A stretch of DNA of 8,650 nucleotides from Xanthobacteraceae bacterium (GCA_030036975.1 JASHSE010000023.1:1-8650); one strand, 5' to 3'. Counted from the first letter of the stretch, positions 1-5,278 are shown. Numbers and translations: made by a program. Notes: a model not told the origin generated them from the sequence alone.

Positions 1-157
1 TCGGCCCCCCAATCACCGATGGCGCACGCAACAGTCATGCCGCCGCCGAAACACGAGTCGGCAGAATCACTTGGGTCGGAAAGAGGTAGCGAGACATAGG
101 CGGAAAGTGCCTGATCGCCTATATGTGCGACAAACTTTGCCGAGTCTGCAAAACGGG

Positions 158-328
158 TTAAGAACGGCGCTTGGGTCGGGCCGTTTTCTTGCGCGAGCCA
201 GATTTCGACTTGCCGAGCTTCATTTCAGCTTGCGGCTTGTGGCCTACCATGCGTGCGCTACGCAACGCCGCCTCTAAACGGCGCCGCGCTTCTTCGTCGC
301 TGAATTTTTCATCAGTGTCTTTGGACAT
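158..328 (-). CDS. Small acidic/basic hypothetical protein, third gene of overlapping cassette
   Basis: A 56 aa protein starting MSKDTDEKFSDEEARRRLEA. The first half (about residues 1-28) is charged and predicted helical (DEEARRRLEAALRSAR). The second half is strongly basic and low in complexity (GKSKSGSRKKTARPKRRS), which would suit nucleic-acid or acidic-protein binding. I chose ATG at 328 over the longer in-frame opening to 556 because that extension lies inside the upstream gene in another frame. The start lies 17 nt inside the end of the DUF1828-like gene (stop at 312). No good Shine-Dalgarno precedes it (only a weak GAG some distance upstream), so translation is probably coupled to that gene. 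From memory, short proteins with a 'SDEEA-RR-EAAL-A' front and a lysine/arginine tail recur in Rhizobiales as hypotheticals. An antitoxin-like or accessory role is only a guess. Existence is fairly likely; function is unknown. Confidence 0.62.
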   Translation of the reverse strand: MSKDTDEKFSDEEARRRLEAALRSARMVGHKPQAEMKLGKSKSGSRKKTARPKRRS

Positions 329-1073
329 TGTGGATAAATTCTCGGAAGCGGCGTTCCGCTTCCATCCAACCGAATACCTGCGCATCGGCCGACATGAGGA
401 GGCGCCTATCCTCTTGCCGCAAGCCCGCTTCGTCATCATAGACCGCGTCGCGTTCGATATCTGGAAACGCCTGGCCAAGATCGTAAAGAGTAGCAAAGCT
501 CGCCGGGACCGCAGGCCGATTGGCGACGGCCGAAACAAAATGTTGCGGCTTTGCAAGAGCAGAATCTAGAATTATTGGCACGCGATAAAGCCTGCCACTC
601 TTGCCCCTGAATTCCTCAGTCTCGCGTGCGCGATCACCAACGACCTCGCGCAATTTGTCGAATACGACAATGCGGAAGTCCTTTTCTATCTGCCGCCGAA
701 TTTCATAAACGTAATCAGCGACGGAACGCGCAGCATTGGCGACCAAGCAAACGACCTGAGGAAGATCGTCTACCATAGCGGCTGCTAGTACCCGACCATC
801 AATAAAGCGACACCTGTAGCGTTGCGCAAATTCATCCAGCCGATGAACAACGTTGCGACTAAGCGAGACGCCGGCACTGCTAAGGCGCATGGCACTAAAA
901 CCGGCATCATGGACCGTGACGCCGGCGGCAGCTTGTTCGATAACGACAGATACGAGAGTGCCGTCACCGTAAGCAACCGGAATGGTCGCTTCGATGCCGA
1001 GATTCGATTCTTGCGCCGAACTGAGTGCGCGTATTGCGTTCTCAATTTCGGCGGCCGTGAGCTTAGTCGCCAT
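312..1073 (-). CDS. DUF1828/DUF1829-type uncharacterised protein
   Basis: A 253 aa soluble protein with no signal peptide or membrane segment, starting MATKLTAAEIENAIRAL. The layout recalls DUF1828-DUF1829 proteins. About residues 25-65 form a strand-rich module ending VTVHDAGFSAMRLSSAGVS, matching the 'DDG-T---L--SG' motif of that family. Then comes a helical stretch around 'RCRFIDGRVLAAA', and after about residue 150 a 'FRGKSGRLYRVPIILD' segment like the family's GKSG beta element, followed by VANRPAV and a terminal helical part. This is pattern recognition, not a database match. ATG 1073 is preferred over upstream ATG 1184 because an AGAGAGG ribosome site (1084-1090) lies 10 nt before it and the extension would run deep into the upstream gene. 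The start overlaps the stop of the upstream gene by 11 nt. Such proteins are known from phages and mobile islands without an assigned function. Base composition is less GC-rich than in the genes on the right of the window. Confidence 0.75.
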   Translation of the reverse strand: MATKLTAAEIENAIRALSSAQESNLGIEATIPVAYGDGTLVSVVIEQAAAGVTVHDAGFSAMRLSSAGVSLSRNVVHRLDEFAQRYRCRFIDGRVLAAAMVDDLPQVVCLVANAARSVADYVYEIRRQIEKDFRIVVFDKLREVVGDRARETEEFRGKSGRLYRVPIILDSALAKPQHFVSAVANRPAVPASFATLYDLGQAFPDIERDAVYDDEAGLRQEDRRLLMSADAQVFGWMEAERRFREFIHNVQRH

Positions 1074-1548
1074 CGAGACGCAACCTCTCTTGAATGCCAC
1101 GCGGCGGCGATAATACACCGAATGTCGTCGAAACTTTAGCCCTTGCCAGAAACTCTCGGCACCATGCGGCAAATGGCTGTTCACGGCTATCCGGCTGCGC
1201 TTCCATGTATGGCCAGCACTGCCAATGTGTAGCCTTCACGCTGCCGCCCTCGAACAGATTCCGATGCGAGCGGCCTGGATTAACGTCTAGCGCAAGAATC
1301 CGCTCCCCTCGAAAGATCAAGGAAAAGCAATACTTTGGCGGCAACGCGACCCTGTGGGCGGCCAGGACGATGACACCGGACAAGGCGCGCCGTTCAGGCA
1401 TTCCGATCCGCAAGCGTGCTTCCGCATAGTCCCGATGTTGCGCCGTCCCCCAGCGTGGCCTTCTCGGCGCAACCTTATCGGCCGCTAAGAACGCGGCAAC
1501 CAATCCAGCGAATTCTTCCAAGGCCATACCCCGTATGACACGGGGCAC
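1063..1548 (-). CDS. Uncharacterised protein, first gene of overlapping cassette
   Basis: A protein of 161 aa from GTG 1548 or 154 aa from ATG 1527 (MALEEFAGLVAAFLAADKVA). I do not recognise the family firmly. It has an N-terminal helix, an arginine-rich segment (RRPRWGTAQHRDYAEARLRI), a strand-rich core (YCFSLIFRGERILALDV), then an N-P-G-R-S-H-R-N motif and 'KATHWQCWPYMEA'. An aromatic C-terminal helix (FAAWCREFLARAKV) and a proline-rich end follow. The spaced His-x-Asn, THWxxWP and FxxWCxxFL elements give it the look of the small alpha/beta domains found in TumE/DUF6516- and DUF6978-type proteins of toxin-antitoxin-like loci. That resemblance is weak and untested. It opens a three-gene unit and overlaps the DUF1828-like gene by 11 nt. 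ATG 1527 may be the true start, since neither candidate has a strong ribosome site and a hairpin sits between them. Confidence 0.7.
   Translation of the reverse strand: MPRVIRGMALEEFAGLVAAFLAADKVAPRRPRWGTAQHRDYAEARLRIGMPERRALSGVIVLAAHRVALPPKYCFSLIFRGERILALDVNPGRSHRNLFEGGSVKATHWQCWPYMEAQPDSREQPFAAWCREFLARAKVSTTFGVLSPPRGIQERLRLDGD
1529..1545. promoter_or_regulatory. Inverted repeat at the start of the three-gene cassette
   Basis: Perfect 6-bp arms (CCCCGT / ACGGGG) flank a 5-nt loop. The repeat lies between the GTG (1548) and ATG (1527) candidate starts of the first cassette gene, so any transcript starting upstream carries it directly before the ATG. It could be a repressor operator or an RNA hairpin limiting initiation. 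The structure is seen directly; the role is inferred. Confidence 0.4.
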
Positions 1549-1607
1549 AACCGTAACACGGGCGCGCCAGCAGGACGCGAAACACGACTGCCCAGACTAT
1601 CTACAGG

Positions 1608-1635
1608 TTGGGGCTTGTGGTGTCAACGCGATAAT
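1608..1635 (+). promoter_or_regulatory. Candidate sigma-70-type promoter for the 1726-1896 gene
   Basis: TTGGGG (1608-1613) and GATAAT (1630-1635) are separated by 16 nt, which would place a transcript start near 1642 and give a leader of about 84 nt. The -10 element overlaps the first of two direct ATAATT repeats (1631-1636 and 1642-1647) set 11 bp apart, about one helical turn, which could be a regulator site. This rests on consensus matching alone. Confidence 0.35.
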
Positions 1636-1713
1636 TGGGAAATAATTCCTGGTGGATGGAACTGCCAGAGTAAACCCTGCGTTCTTATATTGGTTGCAGT
1701 GTTGAGTGAGATC

Positions 1714-1719
1714 GAGGAG
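1714..1719 (+). promoter_or_regulatory. Ribosome binding site deciding ATG 1726
   Basis: GAGGAG lies 6 nt before ATG 1726. This fixes the start of the 56 aa gene and argues against the longer in-frame opening from 1615, whose extra residues would not resemble the charged body of the protein. Confidence 0.7.
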
Positions 1720-1725
1720 CGAGCC

Positions 1726-1896
1726 ATGAGCCCGCGTGAAGAGACCAAGCGCATGCTTGAAACCTCAGAGGAACGGCGAAACCGGCGCGTGGATACCCTC
1801 TTGGAGGACCCCGCCGTGAAAGCGGCCGTCCGACGGGATCAGCGGCGGCAGGCTACCGAAGAGGAGCTTGAGGCGTCCCTTCGCAAATCTGCTTAG
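1726..1896 (+). CDS. Small highly charged hypothetical protein
   Basis: A 56 aa protein starting MSPREETKRMLETSEERR. It is almost entirely Glu/Arg/Lys/Asp with alternating charge and is predicted helical throughout (for example RRDQRRQATEEELEASLRKS). There are no cysteines, membrane segment or signal peptide. I do not recognise it. A good GAGGAG ribosome site, a plausible promoter and a strong intrinsic terminator directly after it make it a self-contained single-gene transcript, which supports it being real despite its size. It is divergent from the three-gene cassette, with its ATG 177 nt from that cassette's GTG. It might be a small regulator or antitoxin-like partner of that cassette, but nothing in the protein shows this. 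Confidence 0.7.
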   Translation: MSPREETKRMLETSEERRNRRVDTLLEDPAVKAAVRRDQRRQATEEELEASLRKSA

Positions 1897-1931
1897 CCAA
1901 TCCACGCGGGAGACCCAGAAACCGGAAGCGC

Positions 1932-1965
1932 GAGGGGCCGCCCTAGTTGGCGGCCTCTCTCTTTT
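1932..1965 (+). terminator. Rho-independent terminator after the 56 aa charged-protein gene
   Basis: An 11-bp stem (1932-1942 with 1949-1959, all paired, one G-U) with a 6-nt loop CTAGTT is followed by TCTTTT. It begins 35 nt after the stop codon at 1896. The T-run is present only in the plus direction, so it should act on plus-strand transcripts. Confidence 0.88.
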
Positions 1966-2027
1966 GGCCACGGGTTGATGCGTCAATCGAGGCACTGCAT
2001 TCCGCTGGTCCATAAATACATACGCGG

Positions 2028-2240
2028 CTACTTCACCCGCACGCCGGGCTTTTTGCCGTTGGTGAACTCGACGCCAGCCTTTTCCAGGGCATGCCGGATT
2101 GCCTCGACGGTACGTGGTTGCAGGGTTTCGCCGGCCTCAAGCCTGGAAATCGTACTCGCTGCCACTCCGGCGAGCTTGGCGACATCACGAATCCCAAGCT
2201 GGAGCGCCGCTCGGGCCATCCGGGATTGCGCGGGAGTCAT
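2028..2240 (-). CDS. Single-domain XRE/HTH transcriptional regulator, copy 2
   Basis: A 70 aa protein consisting of one Cro/C1-type helix-turn-helix. It opens MTPAQSRMARAALQLGIRDV; the turn and recognition helix lie around LAKLAGVAASTISRLEAG, followed by PRTVEAIRHALEKAG and the tail GVEFTNGKKPGVRVK. The ending 'ALE-AGVEF...PGVR' is typical of a family of very small XRE regulators common in Rhizobiales. With no sensing domain, it probably binds DNA as a dimer and acts with a partner or as an autorepressor. The start at 2240 has GGAG about 10 nt upstream, inside a small hairpin that also covers the start codon. It follows a close paralogue on the same strand after a 36-nt gap, so the two are very likely cotranscribed. 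Family assignment is strong; target genes are inferred. Confidence 0.88.
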   Translation of the reverse strand: MTPAQSRMARAALQLGIRDVAKLAGVAASTISRLEAGETLQPRTVEAIRHALEKAGVEFTNGKKPGVRVK

Positions 2241-2256
2241 CGGAACACTGCTCCGA
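2240..2256 (-). promoter_or_regulatory. Hairpin over the ribosome site and start of XRE copy 2
   Basis: On the minus strand TCGGA and TCCGA pair perfectly around a 7-nt loop (GCAGTGT). The stem takes in most of the GGAG ribosome site and runs into the ATG at 2240. Translation of copy 2 might therefore depend on ribosomes or proteins opening the stem. The stem is only 5 bp, so this is tentative. Confidence 0.25.
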
Positions 2257-2276
2257 TTTGATAAGTGCTCGACTGG

Positions 2277-2495
2277 CTACTTCACACGCACGCCGGGCTT
2301 GTCGCCGTTGGTGAACTCGACGCCGGCCTTTTCCAGAGCGTACTGAATCGCTTCGACCGTCCGCGGCTTCAACCGCTTGCCAGCCTCCAAGCGGCTGACC
2401 GTATCGGTCGCCACCTTCGCCATGACGGCAAGCTCGCGCACACTGATCTGAAGCGCGGCTCTTGCCATGCGGCACTGCTTTGCATTTATCAGCAT
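2277..2495 (-). CDS. Single-domain XRE/HTH transcriptional regulator, copy 1
   Basis: A 72 aa protein opening MLINAKQCRMARAALQISVR, with a helix-turn-helix around LAVMAKVATDTVSRLEAG, then KPRTVEAIQYALEKAG and the tail GVEFTNGDKPGVRVK. The Q-C-R-x-A-R-A front and 'TVSRLEAG' recognition helix are hallmarks of small XRE regulators. It is clearly paralogous to the gene just downstream (2028-2240): the C-terminal 23 or so residues are nearly identical, while the recognition helices differ (TDTVSR versus ASTISR), so the two may have different targets. ATG 2495 is chosen because the family normally has about nine residues before 'MARA'. No Shine-Dalgarno is visible and the ATG abuts a TATACC box, so the mRNA may be nearly leaderless. 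It probably represses its own promoter and the divergent gene at 2582. Confidence 0.88.
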   Translation of the reverse strand: MLINAKQCRMARAALQISVRELAVMAKVATDTVSRLEAGKRLKPRTVEAIQYALEKAGVEFTNGDKPGVRVK

Positions 2496-2497
2496 GG

Positions 2498-2525
2498 TAT
2501 ACTGAATTCAGATTTACATACTGAA
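2498..2525. promoter_or_regulatory. Candidate operator/promoter between XRE pair and divergent gene
   Basis: This AT-rich patch holds a perfect 10-bp palindrome, CTGAATTCAG (2502-2511), and a direct repeat ATACTGAA at 2499-2506 and 2518-2525, 19 bp apart (about two helical turns). TATACT at 2498-2503 is a good -10 on the plus strand. The layout suits cooperative binding of a small XRE dimer that shuts off both directions. Binding is inferred. Confidence 0.5.
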
Positions 2526-2581
2526 AGCGAAGTGCTAAACCGGTACACGGTCATTAATGCCGGATTCGCCGGACTTTCACC

Positions 2582-2893
2582 ATGCCTGCGCAACGCAAGC
2601 GTGCCCGGAAACCTATGCGCCCGACCAAAGCGGCAGCGTCGAAGCTGGTGTCGCTCTGCCTCGACATGGAAGAGCTGCTCAACGAAGCCCAGGACGCCGC
2701 GCGCGCCGTCAATCTCATCGGCCACGGCCTCCACGAGTTCGTCAATGAAAACGAGGCCGGCGCAGTCGTCGCGGCTGCATGGAACGCATGCCAGAAAGTC
2801 GAAGCGCTTAGGCGGATGTGGGAGGACTTGTTCAAGGCCGCGGCGCAGGCGACAGGCGGTCAGTACTTGGATTGCGCGCAACAAAATCCGTGA
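2582..2893 (+). CDS. Conserved-looking hypothetical protein divergent from XRE pair
   Basis: A 103 aa soluble protein starting MPAQRKRARKPMRPTKAAAS. A basic, disordered N-terminus (about 1-20) is followed by a helical body: KLVSLCLDMEELLNEAQDAA, then NLIGHGLHEFVNENEAGAVV, AACQ-type helix residues and LRRMWEDLFKAAAQATGG. There is no signal peptide or membrane segment. I do not recognise a named family, although the 'LI-GL--F-NENEAGAV' and 'LR--WE-LF-A' patterns read like a genuine conserved helical protein. It has no strong ribosome site. It faces away from the XRE pair across an 86-bp control region, an arrangement often seen for a regulator and its target. Its end is convergent with the chemotaxis receptor gene, with a repeat element between them. 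Confidence 0.72.
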   Translation: MPAQRKRARKPMRPTKAAASKLVSLCLDMEELLNEAQDAARAVNLIGHGLHEFVNENEAGAVVAAAWNACQKVEALRRMWEDLFKAAAQATGGQYLDCAQQNP

Positions 2894-2910
2894 GCGATTT
2901 CGCAGGCTGG

Positions 2911-2950
2911 AGCGCCGGTCCCGGGTTTCGCTTCGCTCAACCCAGGCTAC
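2911..2950. repeat. Short interspersed palindromic repeat (WVERSETR-type)
   Basis: CCCGGGTT (2920-2927) and AACCCAGG (2939-2946) form an 8-bp stem with one mismatch around a TCGCTTCGCTC-type loop. Read on the minus strand, the element translates spuriously to AWVERSETRD, a string I remember from many misannotated Rhizobiales ORFs, which indicates a genome-wide repeat family. It lies between the ends of two convergent genes, where it could help terminate transcripts from both sides. The hairpin is seen; membership of a repeat family is from memory. Confidence 0.6.
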
Positions 2951-2961
2951 GTTGCTACGTT
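2946..2961. repeat. Tandem 8-bp repeat
   Basis: GCTACGTT occurs twice in tandem, and a third partial copy (GCGCTACG) follows at 2962-2969, running into the last codons of the chemotaxis receptor gene. It adjoins the palindromic repeat and may be part of the same inserted unit. Confidence 0.5.
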
Positions 2962-2964
2962 GCG

Positions 2965-4953
2965 CTACGCCGCCTGGACGTCGGCGAGGAAGCGGCGCAC
3001 TTCGCCCTGCAGATTTTCGGCCTCGACCGCCAGCGCGTCGGCGAGCGCCTTGACGTCGACGGCGGTGGCGCGGGCGCCGGTCGAGGCGCCGGCGACGCGG
3101 CTCATGGCGTCGGCGCCGGTGCGCGCCTCGACCGAGGCGCGGTTGACGCCTTCGGCGATCGAGGCGACCGCGTTGTTCTGCTCCTCGACGGTCGCGGCGA
3201 CGGTGGCCGCGATGGTCGACATGTCGTCGATGATCGCCGACACCTGCTCGATGGCTTGCGCGGCGTCGGCGGTCGCCGACTGGATCGAGCCGATCTGGGC
3301 GGCGATGTCCTCGGTCGCGCGCGCGGTCTGCGCCGCGAGCGATTTGACTTCGGAGGCGACCACGGCGAAGCCGCGCCCGGCCTCGCCGGCGCGCGCCGCC
3401 TCGATGGTGGCGTTGAGCGCCAACAGGTTGGTCTGCCCGGCGATCGCCTGGATGAGCCCGATCACCTCGCCGATGCGGTTGGCGGCGCTGCCCAGCTCCG
3501 ACATGGTGTTGACGGTGCGTTTGGATTCGGCGACGGCGCGGCCGGCGACCTCGGTCGATTTCGACGCCTGCGCGGCGATTTCGCCGATCGAGGCGGCCAG
3601 TTCCTCGATCGAGCTGGCGACGGTGGTGACGTTGACGGAGGCGGCGCCAACCCGGGTCTCGGCCTGCTGCGCCTCGGCGGTCACCGCGTCGGCCGCCTGA
3701 TTGAGCCCGCTCGAGGTGCGTTCGAGCCGGCCGGCCTGCTCGCGCAACCGCGCCAGCGCCTGCTCCACCGAGGTGCGGAACTGCGCGATCATGGCGGCGA
3801 TCGCTTCGCCGCGCTGCTCGCGCGCGGCGTTGGTTGCGGCCTGCATGCCGGACAGCCGCTCGCGCTCCAACATGGTGTCGCGGAACACGATCACCGCGCG
3901 CGCCATGGCGCCGATCTCGTGGCTCAGATCGGTGGCCGGAATTTGCGCCGCGGTGTCGCCGCCGGCGAGCCGCTTCATGATCTCGGCCAGACTTTCCAGC
4001 GGCCGGGTAATGGAACGGCCGATCAGCCAGCTGCAGATGAGCCCGATCAGCACCAGGGCGACGCCGAGCGTCACGATGATCCATTGCGTGCGCTCGCGCG
4101 AGGCGGCGAGCGCGCGCGAGGCGGCGGCGGCGTTGTCCTGCGCCGCGGCGATGATCTTGTCGGCCTGCGGCAGCACCGATTCGGTGTCGTGGTCGATCAG
4201 GGCGAGCAGCGGCTGGATGTTGTCGGCGCTGGCCACCCATTGGGCGAAGGCGTAGCTGTAATGCTGCACCTGCCGATTGAGTTTCCCTTTCATCGACGGC
4301 AGGCCGTCGACCGAATTGAACAGATTGTTGAAGTTCTTCACTTCATCGAGGAAGTGCTGCTCGGCGGCGGCCGAACGGTTCAGCCGGTATTCGATCTCGT
4401 AATGCCGCATGGTGAGGATCGACACCATGAGCTTGGCGGCCTGTTGGTCGGCGACCCAGCCGAGATCGTTGCGAATGGTTTTTTCGACCTCGTTGCTGGC
4501 CGAAATCAGGTCGGCGGTGGCGCCTTCTTTCTCGTTGAAGCCGAGCGTTCTTTGCTCGTTGACCAGACTGTCGAAGCTGGCCTTGAGATCGCGCACCGTG
4601 ATGCGCAGCGGCGTGATGGCGTCCTGTTGCGAATCGGCGACCTTCGCCAGGATGCGGTCGAGCGACTGCATGGCGAGCTGCTGGCCTTGCGCAAAGGTCT
4701 TCAGTTGGCCATCGGAAGGGTGCGCGACGAAATCGACCGTCGCGGTGCGCATCATCAACAAGCCGGATTTGAGATCGTGGCTGGCGTCGGCCACTGCGGT
4801 GTCGCGGGCGACAATCGAGAACGAGCGCCCGACCTGGCTGTCGCCGAGCTCGTAGGCGATGCCGCCGGCCAGAAAGCCGACCACCGGAATGAGACCGAGC
4901 GCGATGATGCGGGCGCGAACCGACAGTTTGAAAAATACCTGGGTGATCGACAT
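2965..4953 (-). CDS. Methyl-accepting chemotaxis protein with helical periplasmic sensor domain
   Basis: A 662 aa inner-membrane chemoreceptor. From ATG 4953 (MSITQVFFKLSVRARIIALG) it has a short cytoplasmic start, TM1 at about 12-34, and a roughly 255-residue periplasmic all-helical sensor region (35-289) of the size expected for a double four-helix bundle (HBM-like). TM2 follows at 290-312 (WIIVTLGVALVLIGLICSWL), then a HAMP linker at 311-363 (RSITRPLESLAEIMKRLAGG) and a coiled-coil signalling domain to the end. The highly conserved tip that contacts CheA/CheW is at about 495-535 (IAGQTNLLALNATIEAARAG, EAGRGFAVVASEV). The C-terminus (RRFLADVQAA) has no NWETF-like CheR tether. An upstream in-frame ATG (5058) is rejected because it would put a long Pro/Arg-rich leader before TM1. 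No che genes adjoin it, so it is an orphan receptor; the ligand is unknown. Confidence 0.95.
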   Translation of the reverse strand: MSITQVFFKLSVRARIIALGLIPVVGFLAGGIAYELGDSQVGRSFSIVARDTAVADASHDLKSGLLMMRTATVDFVAHPSDGQLKTFAQGQQLAMQSLDRILAKVADSQQDAITPLRITVRDLKASFDSLVNEQRTLGFNEKEGATADLISASNEVEKTIRNDLGWVADQQAAKLMVSILTMRHYEIEYRLNRSAAAEQHFLDEVKNFNNLFNSVDGLPSMKGKLNRQVQHYSYAFAQWVASADNIQPLLALIDHDTESVLPQADKIIAAAQDNAAAASRALAASRERTQWIIVTLGVALVLIGLICSWLIGRSITRPLESLAEIMKRLAGGDTAAQIPATDLSHEIGAMARAVIVFRDTMLERERLSGMQAATNAAREQRGEAIAAMIAQFRTSVEQALARLREQAGRLERTSSGLNQAADAVTAEAQQAETRVGAASVNVTTVASSIEELAASIGEIAAQASKSTEVAGRAVAESKRTVNTMSELGSAANRIGEVIGLIQAIAGQTNLLALNATIEAARAGEAGRGFAVVASEVKSLAAQTARATEDIAAQIGSIQSATADAAQAIEQVSAIIDDMSTIAATVAATVEEQNNAVASIAEGVNRASVEARTGADAMSRVAGASTGARATAVDVKALADALAVEAENLQGEVRRFLADVQAA

Positions 4954-4995
4954 GGGCGAGCCGGAGCGCAGGGTCCTTGGACCGGGATCGGTGCG

Positions 4996-5017
4996 ACCGC
5001 GGCTCCCGGGCCGCGGT
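4996..5017 (-). promoter_or_regulatory. GC-rich hairpin in the chemoreceptor 5' leader
   Basis: ACCGCGG (4996-5002) and CCGCGGT (5011-5017) pair perfectly around CTCCCGGG. The hairpin ends 42 nt upstream of the receptor ATG (4953), which itself has no visible Shine-Dalgarno. Depending on where transcription starts, it would lie in the mRNA leader or act as a DNA palindrome. The function is unknown. Confidence 0.35.
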
Positions 5018-5217
5018 AATCGCCTCCAGGAAAACGGAAAATGGTTAAGATTTGCCAAGAATTCCGCGTTATTTCACCCGCACGTTGTTGACCATAGGTG
5101 CGGCAATGCGCTCCCGAGGGCGCCGGCCTTGCGGGTTGGACAAATCCGCTGCGCGGCCCGAATGTTTACAGCCCGGTTTGCCGCAACGGCGGCGTTCTGG
5201 CCGGCGCACGTTGGCTT

Positions 5218-5227
5218 CCGTGCACGG
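5218..5227. promoter_or_regulatory. Perfect 10-bp palindrome upstream of mcd
   Basis: CCGTGCACGG reads identically on both strands and lies 60 nt before the mcd ATG, directly after a TTGGCT -35-like box (5211-5216) and before an AT-richer ATGCATAAG stretch. Its position in the probable promoter makes it a candidate operator. I know of no regulator with this site. Confidence 0.3.
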
Positions 5228-5278
5228 CATGCATAAGTGTGGCGTTACCCTCGCTCGAAGCCCATTCCCCCACGTCAT

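Noticed and set aside
1..157. Several frames are open to the left edge, including a minus-strand ATG at 38 (MTVACAIGDWGA...) that could start a gene running off the window, and a plus-strand frame ending at a TAG at 97-99.
   Set aside because: No ribosome site supports the ATG at 38, only 12 codons are visible, and all the competing frames look equally plausible at this length. More sequence to the left would decide.
70..179. Direct repeat CTTGGGTCGG at 70-79 and 170-179, considered as an attachment-site pair.
   Set aside because: Ten bases 100 bp apart, with no integrase or tRNA nearby and one copy inside a coding sequence. Probably chance.
171..569. 132-codon plus-strand reading frame opposite the cassette.
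   Set aside because: It is antisense to two better-supported overlapping genes, has no ribosome site and has no recognisable motif.
2489..4240. 583-codon minus-strand frame overlapping the chemoreceptor, the repeat and the 103 aa gene.
   Set aside because: It is Arg-rich shadow sequence that passes through the WVERSETR repeat and the antisense of another gene, with no coherent domain.
2818..5019. 733-codon plus-strand open frame antisense to the chemoreceptor.
   Set aside because: Its composition (Gly/Arg/Asp/Ala-rich, no domains) is what the opposite strand of a GC-rich coding gene gives when stops are rare. The chemoreceptor on the other strand has unmistakable domains.
5069..5095. Eight-codon minus-strand frame ending VRVK-stop, resembling the XRE protein tails and suggesting a third relic copy.
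   Set aside because: Only about 12 identical nucleotides are shared, which is expected by chance in a window of this size, and nothing upstream matches.
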